Positions 43,634 through 52,204 of a stretch of 64,000 bases of DNA are shown piece after piece (position 1 is the first letter of the stretch; every line of letters starts with the position of its first letter). The DNA is from JAAURS01 sp044923475. GTDB taxonomy: Bacteria; Cyanobacteriota; Cyanobacteriia; Thermosynechococcales; Thermosynechococcaceae. A model generated the notes under the pieces. The model saw nothing but the letters and a program-made list of their open reading frames with translations. It did not search any database and was not told the DNA's origin. The stretch covers positions 1,674,001 through 1,738,000 of the forward strand of contig NZ_CP137338.1 of NCBI RefSeq assembly GCF_044923475.1, written 5' to 3'. Position numbers and translations under genes: made by a program.

Positions 43634-45403
43634 GTGGCTGAGTCTTTACTCGGTGCTGAAACATCTCGCAACAGCACGGTGCTAAAACGGTACGACCCCC
43701 ATGCAATTTCTCGCTACTACCGTTGGCGTCCTTGGAAAGTATTATGGCGATCGCTTCAAGTCGCAGTCATGTTTGCCTGGTTTGTGGGGAGCATTCAACT
43801 CGACAAGATTCTAAATCGAACGGAACGGAATCTTCCCCTACGGGCCATGCAGTTGCGAAAGTTGCTGACCAATCTCGGCCCTACGTTTATCAAGATCGGG
43901 CAGGCGCTTTCAACCCGGCCAGACCTCGTCCGACAGGACTACCTGGAGCAGCTTACGCTGCTTCAAGACCAGCTTCCTCCCTTTCCGACGCAGGAAGCCT
44001 TTGCCATTATCGAACGCGAGTTAAACTGCATCGTCGAGGATGCCTTTCAAGAAATTTCTCCAAAGCCAGTGGCAGCAGCCAGCTTGGGACAGGTTTATAA
44101 AGGTCGGCTTTATAACGGTCAAGCGGTAGCCATTAAAGTTCAAAGACCCAACTTAGAGAAAAAGCTGACTCTCGACCTCTTTATCATTCGTCATGTGGTC
44201 AAACTAATCGGACCGTGGCTGCCTATCAACCTCAGCCACGATTTGAGGACGATCGTGGATGAGTTTGGCACGAAGCTTTTCGAAGAGATCGACTATCACA
44301 ACGAAGGCTTGAATGCCGAGCAGTTTGCGCGTAATTTCCGCGATTCTCTGGAGGTTAAGGTTCCAGCTATTTATTGGAAATACAGCAGCCGCAGCGTTCT
44401 AACCCTAGAGTGGATTGATGGATTTAAGCTGTCTGCCACCCAGTGCATTCTCGATGCAAATCTAGAATCGGATAATCTGATTCGGATTGGGGTCGAGTCG
44501 GGGTTGCGACAGTTGCTAGAATTTGGCTTTTTCCACGCAGATCCCCATCCCGGCAACTTATTTGTCATGCCCGACGGTCGGATGGCCTATATTGACTTTG
44601 GCATGATGGATCAGCTGAACCAGGAGACGAAGGAGACGCTGGTCGATGCGCTGGTTCACTTGGTCAACAAAGATTACGAGCGTTTGGCGCAGGACTTCGT
44701 TCGCTTGGGGTTCCTTACCCCAGATACCGACATTACGCCGATCGTTCCCGCCCTAGAGTGCGTCTTTGCGGATGTGGTGGGATCTAGCGTTGGCGAGTTT
44801 AACTTTAAGATTGCGACGGATCGGTTTTCGGATCTCATGTTCCAGTACCCGTTTCGGATTCCGGCCAAGTTCGCCCTCATCATTCGCTCCTTGGTCACTC
44901 AAGAGGGGGTCGCGCTGTGCCTGAACCCCAATTTCAAAATTGTCGAAGTGAGTTACCCCTATATTGCCAAGCGCCTCTTAACTGAAGAATCTCCTGCGTT
45001 CCGCCGCCGTCTTATTGAAGTGCTCTTTAAAGACGGGAAATTCCAGTGGGAGCGCCTCGAAAATATGATCGCGATCGCCCGTTCCGACAAGTCCTTCGAT
45101 CTGGTCCCGACCGCCCAGATGGGGCTGCAATACCTCTTCTCCGAAGAAAGCCAGTTTCTGCGCCGGCAGATCGTCCTAGCCCTCACCGAAGACGATCGGC
45201 TCCACACCACCGAAGTACAGCGACTCTGGGCGCTGATTCAGCCAGATTTACATCCCAGCAAGCTGGTGAATGCTGCCTTTGGCGCGCTGGCAGATTTTTC
45301 AGGAGGGGTAGTCGCCAACTTAACCCCCTGGGCCGCGCCTCAGTCCGCCTCAAAACCCGCGGACGCCCGCGAGCCGCAAATGGCCGGAAGCAAGCGTTTG
45401 TAA
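43634..45403 (+). CDS. ABC1/UbiB-family atypical kinase
   Basis: A 589-residue protein of the ABC1K family, which in cyanobacteria and plastids regulates prenylquinone and tocopherol metabolism. The hallmark K-x-G-Q (I-K-I-G-Q) lies near 90, followed by A-A-S-L-G-Q-V-Y near 160 (Ala-rich in place of a Gly loop), V-A-I-K-V-Q-R-P near 180, and H-A-D-P-H-P-G-N and D-F-G-M near 305 and 325. A C-terminal hydrophobic stretch is present. GTG start. One of several paralogues normally found per genome. Confidence 0.93.
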   Translation: MAESLLGAETSRNSTVLKRYDPHAISRYYRWRPWKVLWRSLQVAVMFAWFVGSIQLDKILNRTERNLPLRAMQLRKLLTNLGPTFIKIGQALSTRPDLVRQDYLEQLTLLQDQLPPFPTQEAFAIIERELNCIVEDAFQEISPKPVAAASLGQVYKGRLYNGQAVAIKVQRPNLEKKLTLDLFIIRHVVKLIGPWLPINLSHDLRTIVDEFGTKLFEEIDYHNEGLNAEQFARNFRDSLEVKVPAIYWKYSSRSVLTLEWIDGFKLSATQCILDANLESDNLIRIGVESGLRQLLEFGFFHADPHPGNLFVMPDGRMAYIDFGMMDQLNQETKETLVDALVHLVNKDYERLAQDFVRLGFLTPDTDITPIVPALECVFADVVGSSVGEFNFKIATDRFSDLMFQYPFRIPAKFALIIRSLVTQEGVALCLNPNFKIVEVSYPYIAKRLLTEESPAFRRRLIEVLFKDGKFQWERLENMIAIARSDKSFDLVPTAQMGLQYLFSEESQFLRRQIVLALTEDDRLHTTEVQRLWALIQPDLHPSKLVNAAFGALADFSGGVVANLTPWAAPQSASKPADAREPQMAGSKRL

Positions 45404-45469
45404 AGTTTGATGAAGTGATACGATGCAAAGATACTCAAACGCAAATGCTTCGAGGAAGCTCTAGGTCTC

Positions 45470-45835
45470 ATGTATTACGATCCCCCTTATTTTTTGCTGG
45501 TTGCAGGTTTGCTGGCAGGCATCGTCTGCGGTCGTGCCTTTGAAGTGACGCTGAGACAAGCGGTCAAAACCTGGTCTCAAACTCGCTCTACGCGAATTTT
45601 GCAGCAACTTCAGGGTTTTTCCTTACTAATTCCTTTTTTAGGGATTTGCGGGGGAATTTGCGTATTTCTGGCCTCTGGACTCAATATCTTCGGTTTGCCG
45701 CTCCAATTTAGTTATATTGCGTCTGTTGCCCTGACCGTCCTTACGGGGCTATTGGTTTGGTCTCAGCTTCGTAATTTACTGCTCTTGCTCCAGCAGGGCG
45801 GATCGCGGGCGATCGACCTGGATGCATTGGAGTAA
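45470..45835 (+). CDS. Small membrane protein (121 aa)
   Basis: Three hydrophobic spans (about 8-24, 51-72 and 78-97) separated by a basic loop (R-Q-A-V-K-T-W-S-Q-T-R-S-T-R), with a short Asp-rich tail. Family unknown. It lies 66 bp after the ABC1 kinase on the same strand and may be cotranscribed. GAGGAAG upstream is somewhat far from the ATG. Confidence 0.6.
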   Translation: MYYDPPYFLLVAGLLAGIVCGRAFEVTLRQAVKTWSQTRSTRILQQLQGFSLLIPFLGICGGICVFLASGLNIFGLPLQFSYIASVALTVLTGLLVWSQLRNLLLLLQQGGSRAIDLDALE

Positions 45836-45933
45836 AATTCTGCACTCTCAGATCGATTCCCAGAAGAAAAACCACCCGCCCTTCTGTAGGGACGCGAAGC
45901 ATTTCGTTGCGACATCGCAAATTCTGCTTCAGC

Positions 45934-46260
45934 TTATTGAGACTCGAAGCCTTCCCCTTCTTCTTCTGCCGTAAAATCTCGCGCGTGGCCCGACAAAATT
46001 TCTCTTAGCTGCATTCTTGGAATGTAGGGCCATCCGCCTTCCGCTTCTACTTCCCTAAGCATGGCGTATAGCTCGTGGCGGTAAATCGGTAGGGATGGCT
46101 GAAAGTGGAGTTCTCGAACTTCGTTGTGCAGTTGCTCTAAAAAACGCAAGATCTTGAGTAATGCGACGGGGTCTGCTTGGGATCGCTCGACGAGCTGATG
46201 CAGGTGAACCTCGATCGCGCGAAAGTCTTCTTGAGAGGAATGATCTTCAGGCATCTGCAC
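45934..46260 (-). CDS. Hypothetical protein (108 aa)
   Basis: A helical acidic protein: I-E-V-H-L-H-Q-L-V-E-R near 16, L-L-K-I-L-R-F-L-E-Q-L-H near 34, and a conserved-looking block G-G-W-P-Y-I-P-R-M-Q-L-R near 74. Similar small proteins are widespread in cyanobacteria without a known role. Divergent from bioD. Confidence 0.65.
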   Translation of the reverse strand: MQMPEDHSSQEDFRAIEVHLHQLVERSQADPVALLKILRFLEQLHNEVRELHFQPSLPIYRHELYAMLREVEAEGGWPYIPRMQLREILSGHARDFTAEEEGEGFESQ

Positions 46261-46418
46261 TAAAATTTCTTCAAAACACGATCCAGCATAGCCCAGCGCG
46301 CGCTGCGGGGATAGTTTTATCCCCAGCCGAAAACCGATCGAACCCCAAACTCAGGTGCTCTTCTCAAGCATTTTGCTCTCCATCGCTCGACTGACCGTTT
46401 CTTCTGTAGGTTAAATCT

Positions 46419-47120
46419 GTGGCAACATCCCTTTTCGTGAGCGGAACGGATACTGGCGTTGGCAAAACTGCCGTCACCGCTGCGCTGACTGCCTACCTCA
46501 AGTCGTTTTATCCCCAACAGAAGGTGGCTGTTTTTAAACCAATTCAGTCTGGTGAGGGCGATCGCGAGTTCTACGCCCGACAGTTCGACCTCTCGCAAAC
46601 TTTAGAGCAAATTACGCCGCTTTATTTTGAGGCTCCCTTGGCTCCTCCTTTAGCCGCTGCCGCAGAAGGAAAATCCGTCGATCTCGGTTTGGCTTGGCGA
46701 ACGTTTCAAACGCTTCAGCAAACCCACGACTGGATTCTGGTAGAAGGCGTTGGCGGCTTGGGTTCTCCCATTACCGCAGAGTTGACGGTCGCCGACTTGG
46801 CCCGCGACTGGACGTTACCGACGGTATTGGTGGTTCCGGTGCGGCTGGGGGCTATAGGACAGGCGATCGCCCAAGTCGCTTTAGCCCAGCAGGCTCGCGT
46901 TGACATTCGAGGACTGATTTTGAGCTGTTCGAACCCTTGCTCGGCCCTCGAGATCGAACAGTGGGCTTCCGTCGAACTCTTAGAGTCTTTTACCCGCCAC
47001 CCCGTCTTAGGAATTTTGCCCCACCAAGACGACCTAGCATTAACAGCGCTGGCTCGCGCTGCCGCAGAGTGGGATATTGAAGCCCTTCTACCCCGCCTTC
47101 ACGCGCTGAGGATGGGCTGA
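46419..47120 (+). CDS. bioD: Dethiobiotin synthetase
   Basis: Makes dethiobiotin from 7,8-diaminopelargonate, CO2 and ATP. The 233-residue protein has the P-loop G-T-D-T-G-V-G-K-T at 9-17, K-P-I-Q-S-G near 41-46 and E-G-V-G-G-L near 108-113, all characteristic. GTG start after TAGG. No other bio gene is in the window. It overlaps the convergent zinc-ribbon gene by 22 bp. Confidence 0.93.
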   Translation: MATSLFVSGTDTGVGKTAVTAALTAYLKSFYPQQKVAVFKPIQSGEGDREFYARQFDLSQTLEQITPLYFEAPLAPPLAAAAEGKSVDLGLAWRTFQTLQQTHDWILVEGVGGLGSPITAELTVADLARDWTLPTVLVVPVRLGAIGQAIAQVALAQQARVDIRGLILSCSNPCSALEIEQWASVELLESFTRHPVLGILPHQDDLALTALARAAAEWDIEALLPRLHALRMG

Positions 47121-47626
47121 AAGAGCCGCCGAACGTAAAGCTTGAGGATGAGATAAATGGGGATTTGATAATATTCCAGACAGAACCAAGCCACGATCGA
47201 CCCGTGGGACAAAAAGGTCAGCACCGTCCACAGCGCGGAAAAAGATAGGCCGCCGCTCTCCCGAGCGGGTAGAGCGGGGAACGTATGATTCGCCAGCCAA
47301 ACCAAAGCTGTCGGAATCAGAACAAACGCAAGACCCAGTCCCCAAATCAGCAGCAGCGACTCTTCCGTCGCAACGCTGCGTGTGGAAACCCAGCGATCGC
47401 CAGTCCAGCGCCATTTAAGCGGTTGAGCGGTATCTTCCAACCGCAACTGCTGCAGGCTATCGACGGTAAAAATGTGGCGGCAAAATTTGCAAGAAAATGC
47501 ATCCACCCAAAAAATTCCCTCGATTTGACCGTATCGACAGACCGGACAGGGGTAGCGATCTCCAAAGCTCAAAGGCTGTCTTAAGAACTGTTGCTCAGAA
47601 TGCTTTGACTCTATCGGTTTTGTCAT
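47099..47626 (-). CDS. Zinc-ribbon membrane protein
   Basis: A 175-residue protein. C-P-V-C (27-30) and C-K-F-C (45-48) form a two-knuckle zinc ribbon, followed by a cytoplasmic linker and two hydrophobic spans (near 91-112 and 129-152). Family unnamed, though similar proteins occur across cyanobacteria. Possible sensor or scaffold at the membrane; function not shown. Its 3' end overlaps bioD by 22 bp. Confidence 0.75.
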   Translation of the reverse strand: MTKPIESKHSEQQFLRQPLSFGDRYPCPVCRYGQIEGIFWVDAFSCKFCRHIFTVDSLQQLRLEDTAQPLKWRWTGDRWVSTRSVATEESLLLIWGLGLAFVLIPTALVWLANHTFPALPARESGGLSFSALWTVLTFLSHGSIVAWFCLEYYQIPIYLILKLYVRRLFQPILSA

Positions 47627-47880
47627 AAATCGAAGGCGACTATAGCGATACGATTTAGGCTGCGCTTCCGGTCAAAACAATGCGGTAGATTGAAAAAACT
47701 GAAGCCACCCTTTCAGCAGCTTAACAGTCTTTTCCTCCTACCGCGCCTCAACCCTCTTAAGGATTTAAATACCTTCTGGAGATCGAAATTGATTTTCTAA
47801 ATGCGTCGCTCAGAATCCAGCGAGGTCAAACGATTGAGGTCGCCGCTCGACCGACCATCGGCACGCAGGCTCAAATGGAT

Positions 47881-48099
47881 TTATAGCGCTAGCTCGCGAT
47901 CGCTGTCTGAGGCGTTTAACGTCCGCGTTTGCAGATCCGCCAGCAGGGCTTCGACTTGCGCTCTTAAACGCAGGAATTCTTCTTGGTGGCTGACTTGGTA
48001 TTGCTGCTGAATGGTCCGTACTGTCCGCTCATCGACAGCCCGATCTTCAGAAGAAGGGGACGCAGCAATAGACGGTTTTACAGGGTTAATAACAGACAT
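47881..48099 (-). CDS. Small coiled-coil hypothetical protein (72 aa)
   Basis: A 72-residue protein whose central block (V-S-H-Q-E-E-F-L-R-L-R-A-Q-V-E-A-L-L) is a likely coiled coil seen in other cyanobacterial small proteins. No membrane segment. Stands alone between the zinc-ribbon gene and thrC. Confidence 0.6.
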   Translation of the reverse strand: MSVINPVKPSIAASPSSEDRAVDERTVRTIQQQYQVSHQEEFLRLRAQVEALLADLQTRTLNASDSDRELAL

Positions 48100-48329
48100 T
48101 TGACTAGTTATTTATACTTATTTTATGTATCCAGGAAGCCATTGTAGCGTCAAGTCGCCTCAGAAATCGCAACCTATGTGACAAATTTCAAAGAGACCGT
48201 TCCCAAGCTGACCCCTTTAGAAAGGGTTTTAGACGGAGTCAGATGCTGCCTCGCGCTAGAGTTTTTCGATAGCCGAGCGAACAATCAGGTTACACTGGAG
48301 GGGTTAATCCACTCAGCTTTATATAGACT

Positions 48330-49421
48330 GTGACCTCCAGCCTCCTTTCGACCGCCGCTCCAGTGCAGTACTGGCCGGGACTGATTGAAGCGTATCGACG
48401 TTATCTTCCCGTCTCTGAGAGCACGCCCATTGTCACGCTTCACGAGGGCAACACGCCGCTCATTCCGGCCCCGGCGATCGCCAGTCGGATCGGTCGTCAG
48501 GTAAAGGTTTACGTAAAATACGACGGGCTCAACCCCACGGGCAGCTTTAAAGATCGGGGCATGACCCTAGCGGTTACCAAGGCGAAGGAGGCCGGGTCAG
48601 AAGCCGTCATTTGCGCCAGTACGGGCAACACGTCCGCCGCCGCTGCCGCCTACGCCCGTCGCGGCGGGCTTAAAGCTTTCGTTATCATTCCCGATGGCTA
48701 CGTCGCCCAGGGCAAGCTGGCTCAGGCCCTGCTCTACGGCGCTCAAGTTATTTCAATTCGAGGTAACTTTGACGACGCGCTTGCAATCGTGCGGGAGATG
48801 GCAGAGACCCATCCCGTCACGTTGGTTAATTCTGTAAATCCCTATCGGTTGGAAGGGCAGAAGACAGCGGCGTTCGAGGTTGTGGACGCCCTGGGAGACG
48901 CTCCCGACTGGCTTTGCATCCCCGTGGGAAATGCCGGTAACATTACCGCCTATTGGATGGGATTCTGTCAGTACCATCAAGAAAGCCGCTGTCAGCGCCT
49001 TCCCCACATGATGGGGTTTCAGGCCGCAGGGGCTGCGCCGATGGTGTTGGGACACTCGGTCGAACATCCCGACACCCTTGCAACTGCAATTCGGATCGGC
49101 AATCCTGCCAATCAAGAAAAGGCGATCGCCGTTCGGCACGCCAGTCAAGGGGCTTTTAATGCCGTCACCGATGGCGAAATTTTAGATGCCTACAGAATTC
49201 TAGCGGCAGAGGAAGGCGTTTTTTGCGAACCGGCAAGTGCCGCATCCGTGGCGGGACTGCTCAAGCTAAAGGATCGAGTGCCTGTGGGTGGGACCGTCGT
49301 TTGCGTGCTGACCGGAAACGGTCTTAAAGATCCCGATATTGCTCTCAAGCAAGAGTTCGATCGGTTTCATCAAGGGGTGAGCGCTCGCTTGGATTCAGTT
49401 GCAGCAGCAATGGGGTTTTAG
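48330..49421 (+). CDS. thrC: Threonine synthase
   Basis: PLP enzyme converting O-phosphohomoserine to threonine. The 363-residue protein has P-x-L-H-E-G-N-T-P-L-type N-terminal substrate segment (V-T-L-H-E-G-N-T-P-L near 35), the PLP lysine K74 in G-S-F-K-D-R-G, A-S-T-G-N-T near 96, G-N-A-G-N-I near 198 and C-V-L-T-G-N-G near 330. Length fits the short class. GTG start. A second threonine synthase is common in cyanobacteria; none is seen here. Confidence 0.94.
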   Translation: MTSSLLSTAAPVQYWPGLIEAYRRYLPVSESTPIVTLHEGNTPLIPAPAIASRIGRQVKVYVKYDGLNPTGSFKDRGMTLAVTKAKEAGSEAVICASTGNTSAAAAAYARRGGLKAFVIIPDGYVAQGKLAQALLYGAQVISIRGNFDDALAIVREMAETHPVTLVNSVNPYRLEGQKTAAFEVVDALGDAPDWLCIPVGNAGNITAYWMGFCQYHQESRCQRLPHMMGFQAAGAAPMVLGHSVEHPDTLATAIRIGNPANQEKAIAVRHASQGAFNAVTDGEILDAYRILAAEEGVFCEPASAASVAGLLKLKDRVPVGGTVVCVLTGNGLKDPDIALKQEFDRFHQGVSARLDSVAAAMGF

Positions 49422-49671
49422 ACCCATTCGGTAGAGCGTGGTATCCGAAAAATCTAGAAAATTTGAAAATCTCTAGATCGAGCTCGGCATTCTAGACCCT
49501 CTCATCAAGATAGTTTAGCGGCAAAAACATCTTCTCCGCTAACTTCTCTAGTACGCAAATTCTAGGCCGTTCGATCGCTGCATACCTCGACATAATTTTT
49601 CTCTAGGGAAAAGATTTGAAAAAAAATTGATACTTTGGTCCTCGCACTGTTCTAAATTTTCAATTTATGAC

Positions 49672-49677
49672 TATAAT
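49672..49677 (+). promoter_or_regulatory. -10 box for the structured RNA
   Basis: A perfect TATAAT at 49672-49677, with a predicted start near 49684. No good -35 element at the 16-18 bp spacing. Placed directly before the structured RNA, it supports a dedicated transcript. Confidence 0.5.
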
Positions 49678-49683
49678 TAAGTG

Positions 49684-49850
49684 GGCTATCGATCCCCCCG
49701 TATAGCTCGGTCAAGTCCTCGAAACGGCAACTTGTCTTGAAAGAGCAAGGCGCAAATTAGTAGGCCTAATCCTTTGTCTTCGGACATAGAGGCAAGGACG
49801 CTACTAATACCGAAAGGACTTTCTTTCAGAACTTGACCCCCGCTCCGAAC
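49684..49850 (+). ncRNA. Structured RNA, possible 6S RNA
   Basis: A nested fold is visible. GGTCAAGT (49709-49716) pairs with ACTTGACC (49831-49838). After a large internal bubble, ATTAGTAG (49756-49763) pairs with CTACTAAT (49801-49808), GCCT (49764-49767) with AGGC (49790-49793), and TGTC-TTCG-GACA (49775-49786) closes with a UUCG tetraloop. A long stem interrupted by a central bubble, about 165-185 nt and its own TATAAT, is the architecture of bacterial 6S RNA, which binds RNA polymerase. Assignment rests on architecture only. Ends are approximate. Confidence 0.5.
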
Positions 49851-49852
49851 CC

Positions 49853-49913
49853 AAAGGTACGATCGTCGCTACAAATTTTGTTGATTTTGCTACAAAATCG
49901 ACAATGTACCTTT
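49853..49913. repeat. Long inverted repeat after the structured RNA
   Basis: AAAGGTAC (49853-49860) and GTACCTTT (49906-49913) are exact complements, with an inner ATTTTGT/ACAAAAT stem. The 61-bp hairpin could terminate the structured RNA (a T-run follows the right arm's pairing partner) or be a small mobile remnant. On the opposite side lies the 3' end of the ATPase gene. Confidence 0.5.
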
Positions 49914-49984
49914 AGTTGGCTGGTTTCTTCAGTCAGAAGAGCAATGGGGTAAAAAAATTATAAACTCTAGCTTTAGTTTGCCCC

Positions 49985-52129
49985 CTAAGTCTCTGCGGGT
50001 AAAGCAAGCTCGATCCAAGGCAAGAGTGGGCCCGTTTGAGGTTGCCCGTTAACAGCCAATTCGCTATGACAAAGATAAACTCGATTCTGCACCCGCCCCA
50101 GTAAATTGAGGAGCGTATTCTGAAGCGGGGAGTTGAATTCTTGCATTTGTCCCCCTGGGTCAGGCAAGCCTTCGGCATTGGCTTTTAGAAATAAAGGCGC
50201 GCCCCAGAGCTGCAGATCGCCGCTGTATTGCCAGAGCTGCGATCCGGCATCCAACCAAAATTGCCAGCGACGATCGAGGCGAGCGTTGAGATACTGAAAG
50301 GTCGTTGCTAATATGACAGAAGAACGGGCTTGCTGGGCGATAGTAGTAGGGTAGGGGTTTGCAGTGACGATGCCTCGATACAAAAGTTGAATGAAGGCAC
50401 CGACCGTTTCTGTCAAGGTGGGCCAGGGGTTCTCCATCTTTCGCAGGTGAGCGTCAACATCCCAGTAGTGCTGGGCTGTTTCAATTAACTCCCGCAGTAC
50501 TGCAAGCTGGTCTACCGTTAAGGGGCGGGGCATCAAAAAAGTTTGAATTGCCCGATCCAGTACGAACACGGGGCTGAGGGTTAGGTAAGCAGTAGAACGA
50601 TCCCGTGCCAGGGGGTTGGCGCTGCTGCCGTTTAGGGAACCCTGCTGTTGGGCAATCCACTGACGCAATGTTTCGTAGGCATTGGCCGTGCTGTGGCCTA
50701 AACGGTCCCAACGGGCGTAGACCTCAATGGGCAGCAGTTCCGGGCGATCCGGGTGGGGACGGAAGCAGTAGTCTGCCAGCAGACCTGCTCGAACGGGGTC
50801 AATAGCACTGCTGCGCTCTAATCCGTTTGCAGGGGCTCGAACGGTTGATAGCACGACCAGCATTTCAGCGATCTGTTCTGTTTCGAGGAGGTGTCCCAAG
50901 CCTGGATAAACCAGAGCCATCAGGGTCAAAAGCGATCGCACGATGGCCGTGCTTAGAATGGGGCGCTGGTCGCGCAATGACTCGACTGCAATACCAGCGC
51001 GCTGGAGGGTTTCAATAATGCCAAACCGGGCGAGGGGGTCGAGACCGGGCCCTAGGATTGCCACCTCATGGGGCAAAACTACTCCAGCCTGAATAGAGTC
51101 TGCGACCTGCTGCGCGACCGCTTGTAAGAGCTCAAAGCGAGATGTGGTTTTGAGGGCATAAAACTCGGGTTGGCGCTGAGCGCTGGCCTCCTGGAGGGCA
51201 AAAGGCAGGTCCGCAATTGAAACCCGAGCGGCCTCTGCTAACCCCGCAGCCGAGGGCAGCGCGATTTCTGTACAGCGTTGTCGCAATCCCAGCAAATAGA
51301 CAGAGTCTGCCCCTAAGCCATCGCGAATTCCACCCAGTTCGCTGTAGGTGAAGATACTTGGCAGACCCAGATCGAGCGCGGTTTCGAAGAACGACCGGGC
51401 GATCGCCGGATAGTTTTCGACATCGTCAGCGGCGATCGCCGCAAAGCGCTGGGAAATTTGGCTGCGATAAACGGGGTGGGACAATATGCATTGTCCGAAC
51501 AAATCCGTAATTAACCCGTAGGTCAACACGCCGCGAGGCAGGCACCAGTCCCGCCACTCTAAAGCCATCTGCTGGGCTAGATCGGCCAAAGGTTCGGGGA
51601 GGAGCGGTTGCGAATCGGCAGACCCAACCTTAAGGCGAGCGGCAAGATCTGTAAAAGGCGTGCCGCTAGAAGCCGCGAGCTGAATTAAATCTAAAACTCG
51701 ACGCACCCAACGGTCTAGAGAAGCCCCATCCCATTGCTGAAATCGTTTGATGAAGTCCTCTCCCCACAACCGAACAGCCAGAGCCTGCTCCGTTTCAGGG
51801 CGCAATCGATAGGGAAAATAACCGTGCAGGCCGAGCTGCTGCACCGCCAGCGGCCAAAACAACTGCACCTCTGCTTCAAAGAAGGCGAGGGGCGTTGTGA
51901 ATTTTATGCTACCGCGCCCTTTGAGCTGTTCGGCAACGCGTCGGACCAAAACACTCCGATTGTCGGCATTCGCCGCGAAAGCCAAAATCATCTTATCCCG
52001 CGCCGCCGATCCAGCATTCGGTTGGCCCAAAAGCTGCTGCGCGCCTGGGCGATCGCTCCATTTCTCGAGTTGGGCGATCAGCGTGGCGGTCTTGCCAGAC
52101 CGAACAGAACCCGTAATCCAGAAAAACAT
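49985..52129 (-). CDS. UvrD/AddB-like P-loop ATPase
   Basis: A 714-residue protein. The N-terminus begins with a Walker A, G-S-V-R-S-G-K-T at 7-14, and A-A-D-D-V-E-N-Y near 235 is a plausible Walker B with the double Asp of SF1 helicases. Later motifs are weak; the layout resembles the AddB/recombinase-family proteins of cyanobacteria rather than a full UvrD. No C-terminal nuclease or four-Cys iron-sulfur signature of AddB is seen. Role in recombination is inferred. Divergent from pxcA; they share 75 bp. Confidence 0.65.
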   Translation of the reverse strand: MFFWITGSVRSGKTATLIAQLEKWSDRPGAQQLLGQPNAGSAARDKMILAFAANADNRSVLVRRVAEQLKGRGSIKFTTPLAFFEAEVQLFWPLAVQQLGLHGYFPYRLRPETEQALAVRLWGEDFIKRFQQWDGASLDRWVRRVLDLIQLAASSGTPFTDLAARLKVGSADSQPLLPEPLADLAQQMALEWRDWCLPRGVLTYGLITDLFGQCILSHPVYRSQISQRFAAIAADDVENYPAIARSFFETALDLGLPSIFTYSELGGIRDGLGADSVYLLGLRQRCTEIALPSAAGLAEAARVSIADLPFALQEASAQRQPEFYALKTTSRFELLQAVAQQVADSIQAGVVLPHEVAILGPGLDPLARFGIIETLQRAGIAVESLRDQRPILSTAIVRSLLTLMALVYPGLGHLLETEQIAEMLVVLSTVRAPANGLERSSAIDPVRAGLLADYCFRPHPDRPELLPIEVYARWDRLGHSTANAYETLRQWIAQQQGSLNGSSANPLARDRSTAYLTLSPVFVLDRAIQTFLMPRPLTVDQLAVLRELIETAQHYWDVDAHLRKMENPWPTLTETVGAFIQLLYRGIVTANPYPTTIAQQARSSVILATTFQYLNARLDRRWQFWLDAGSQLWQYSGDLQLWGAPLFLKANAEGLPDPGGQMQEFNSPLQNTLLNLLGRVQNRVYLCHSELAVNGQPQTGPLLPWIELALPAET

Positions 52130-52204
52130 AGAAGACGCAACGGAGGAAAAGCAGATTTGATAGGATACGGCATACTCAGTTTAAAGTGTTTTTCTGAATC
52201 CCCA

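Noticed and set aside
48211..48230. CCCTTTAGAAAGGGTTTT as a terminator
   Set aside because: The loop would be only 2 nt and no gene ends just upstream on that strand.
51734..52204. 157-codon N-terminal extension of pxcA
   Set aside because: Antisense shadow of the ATPase gene; PxcA homology starts at 52205.
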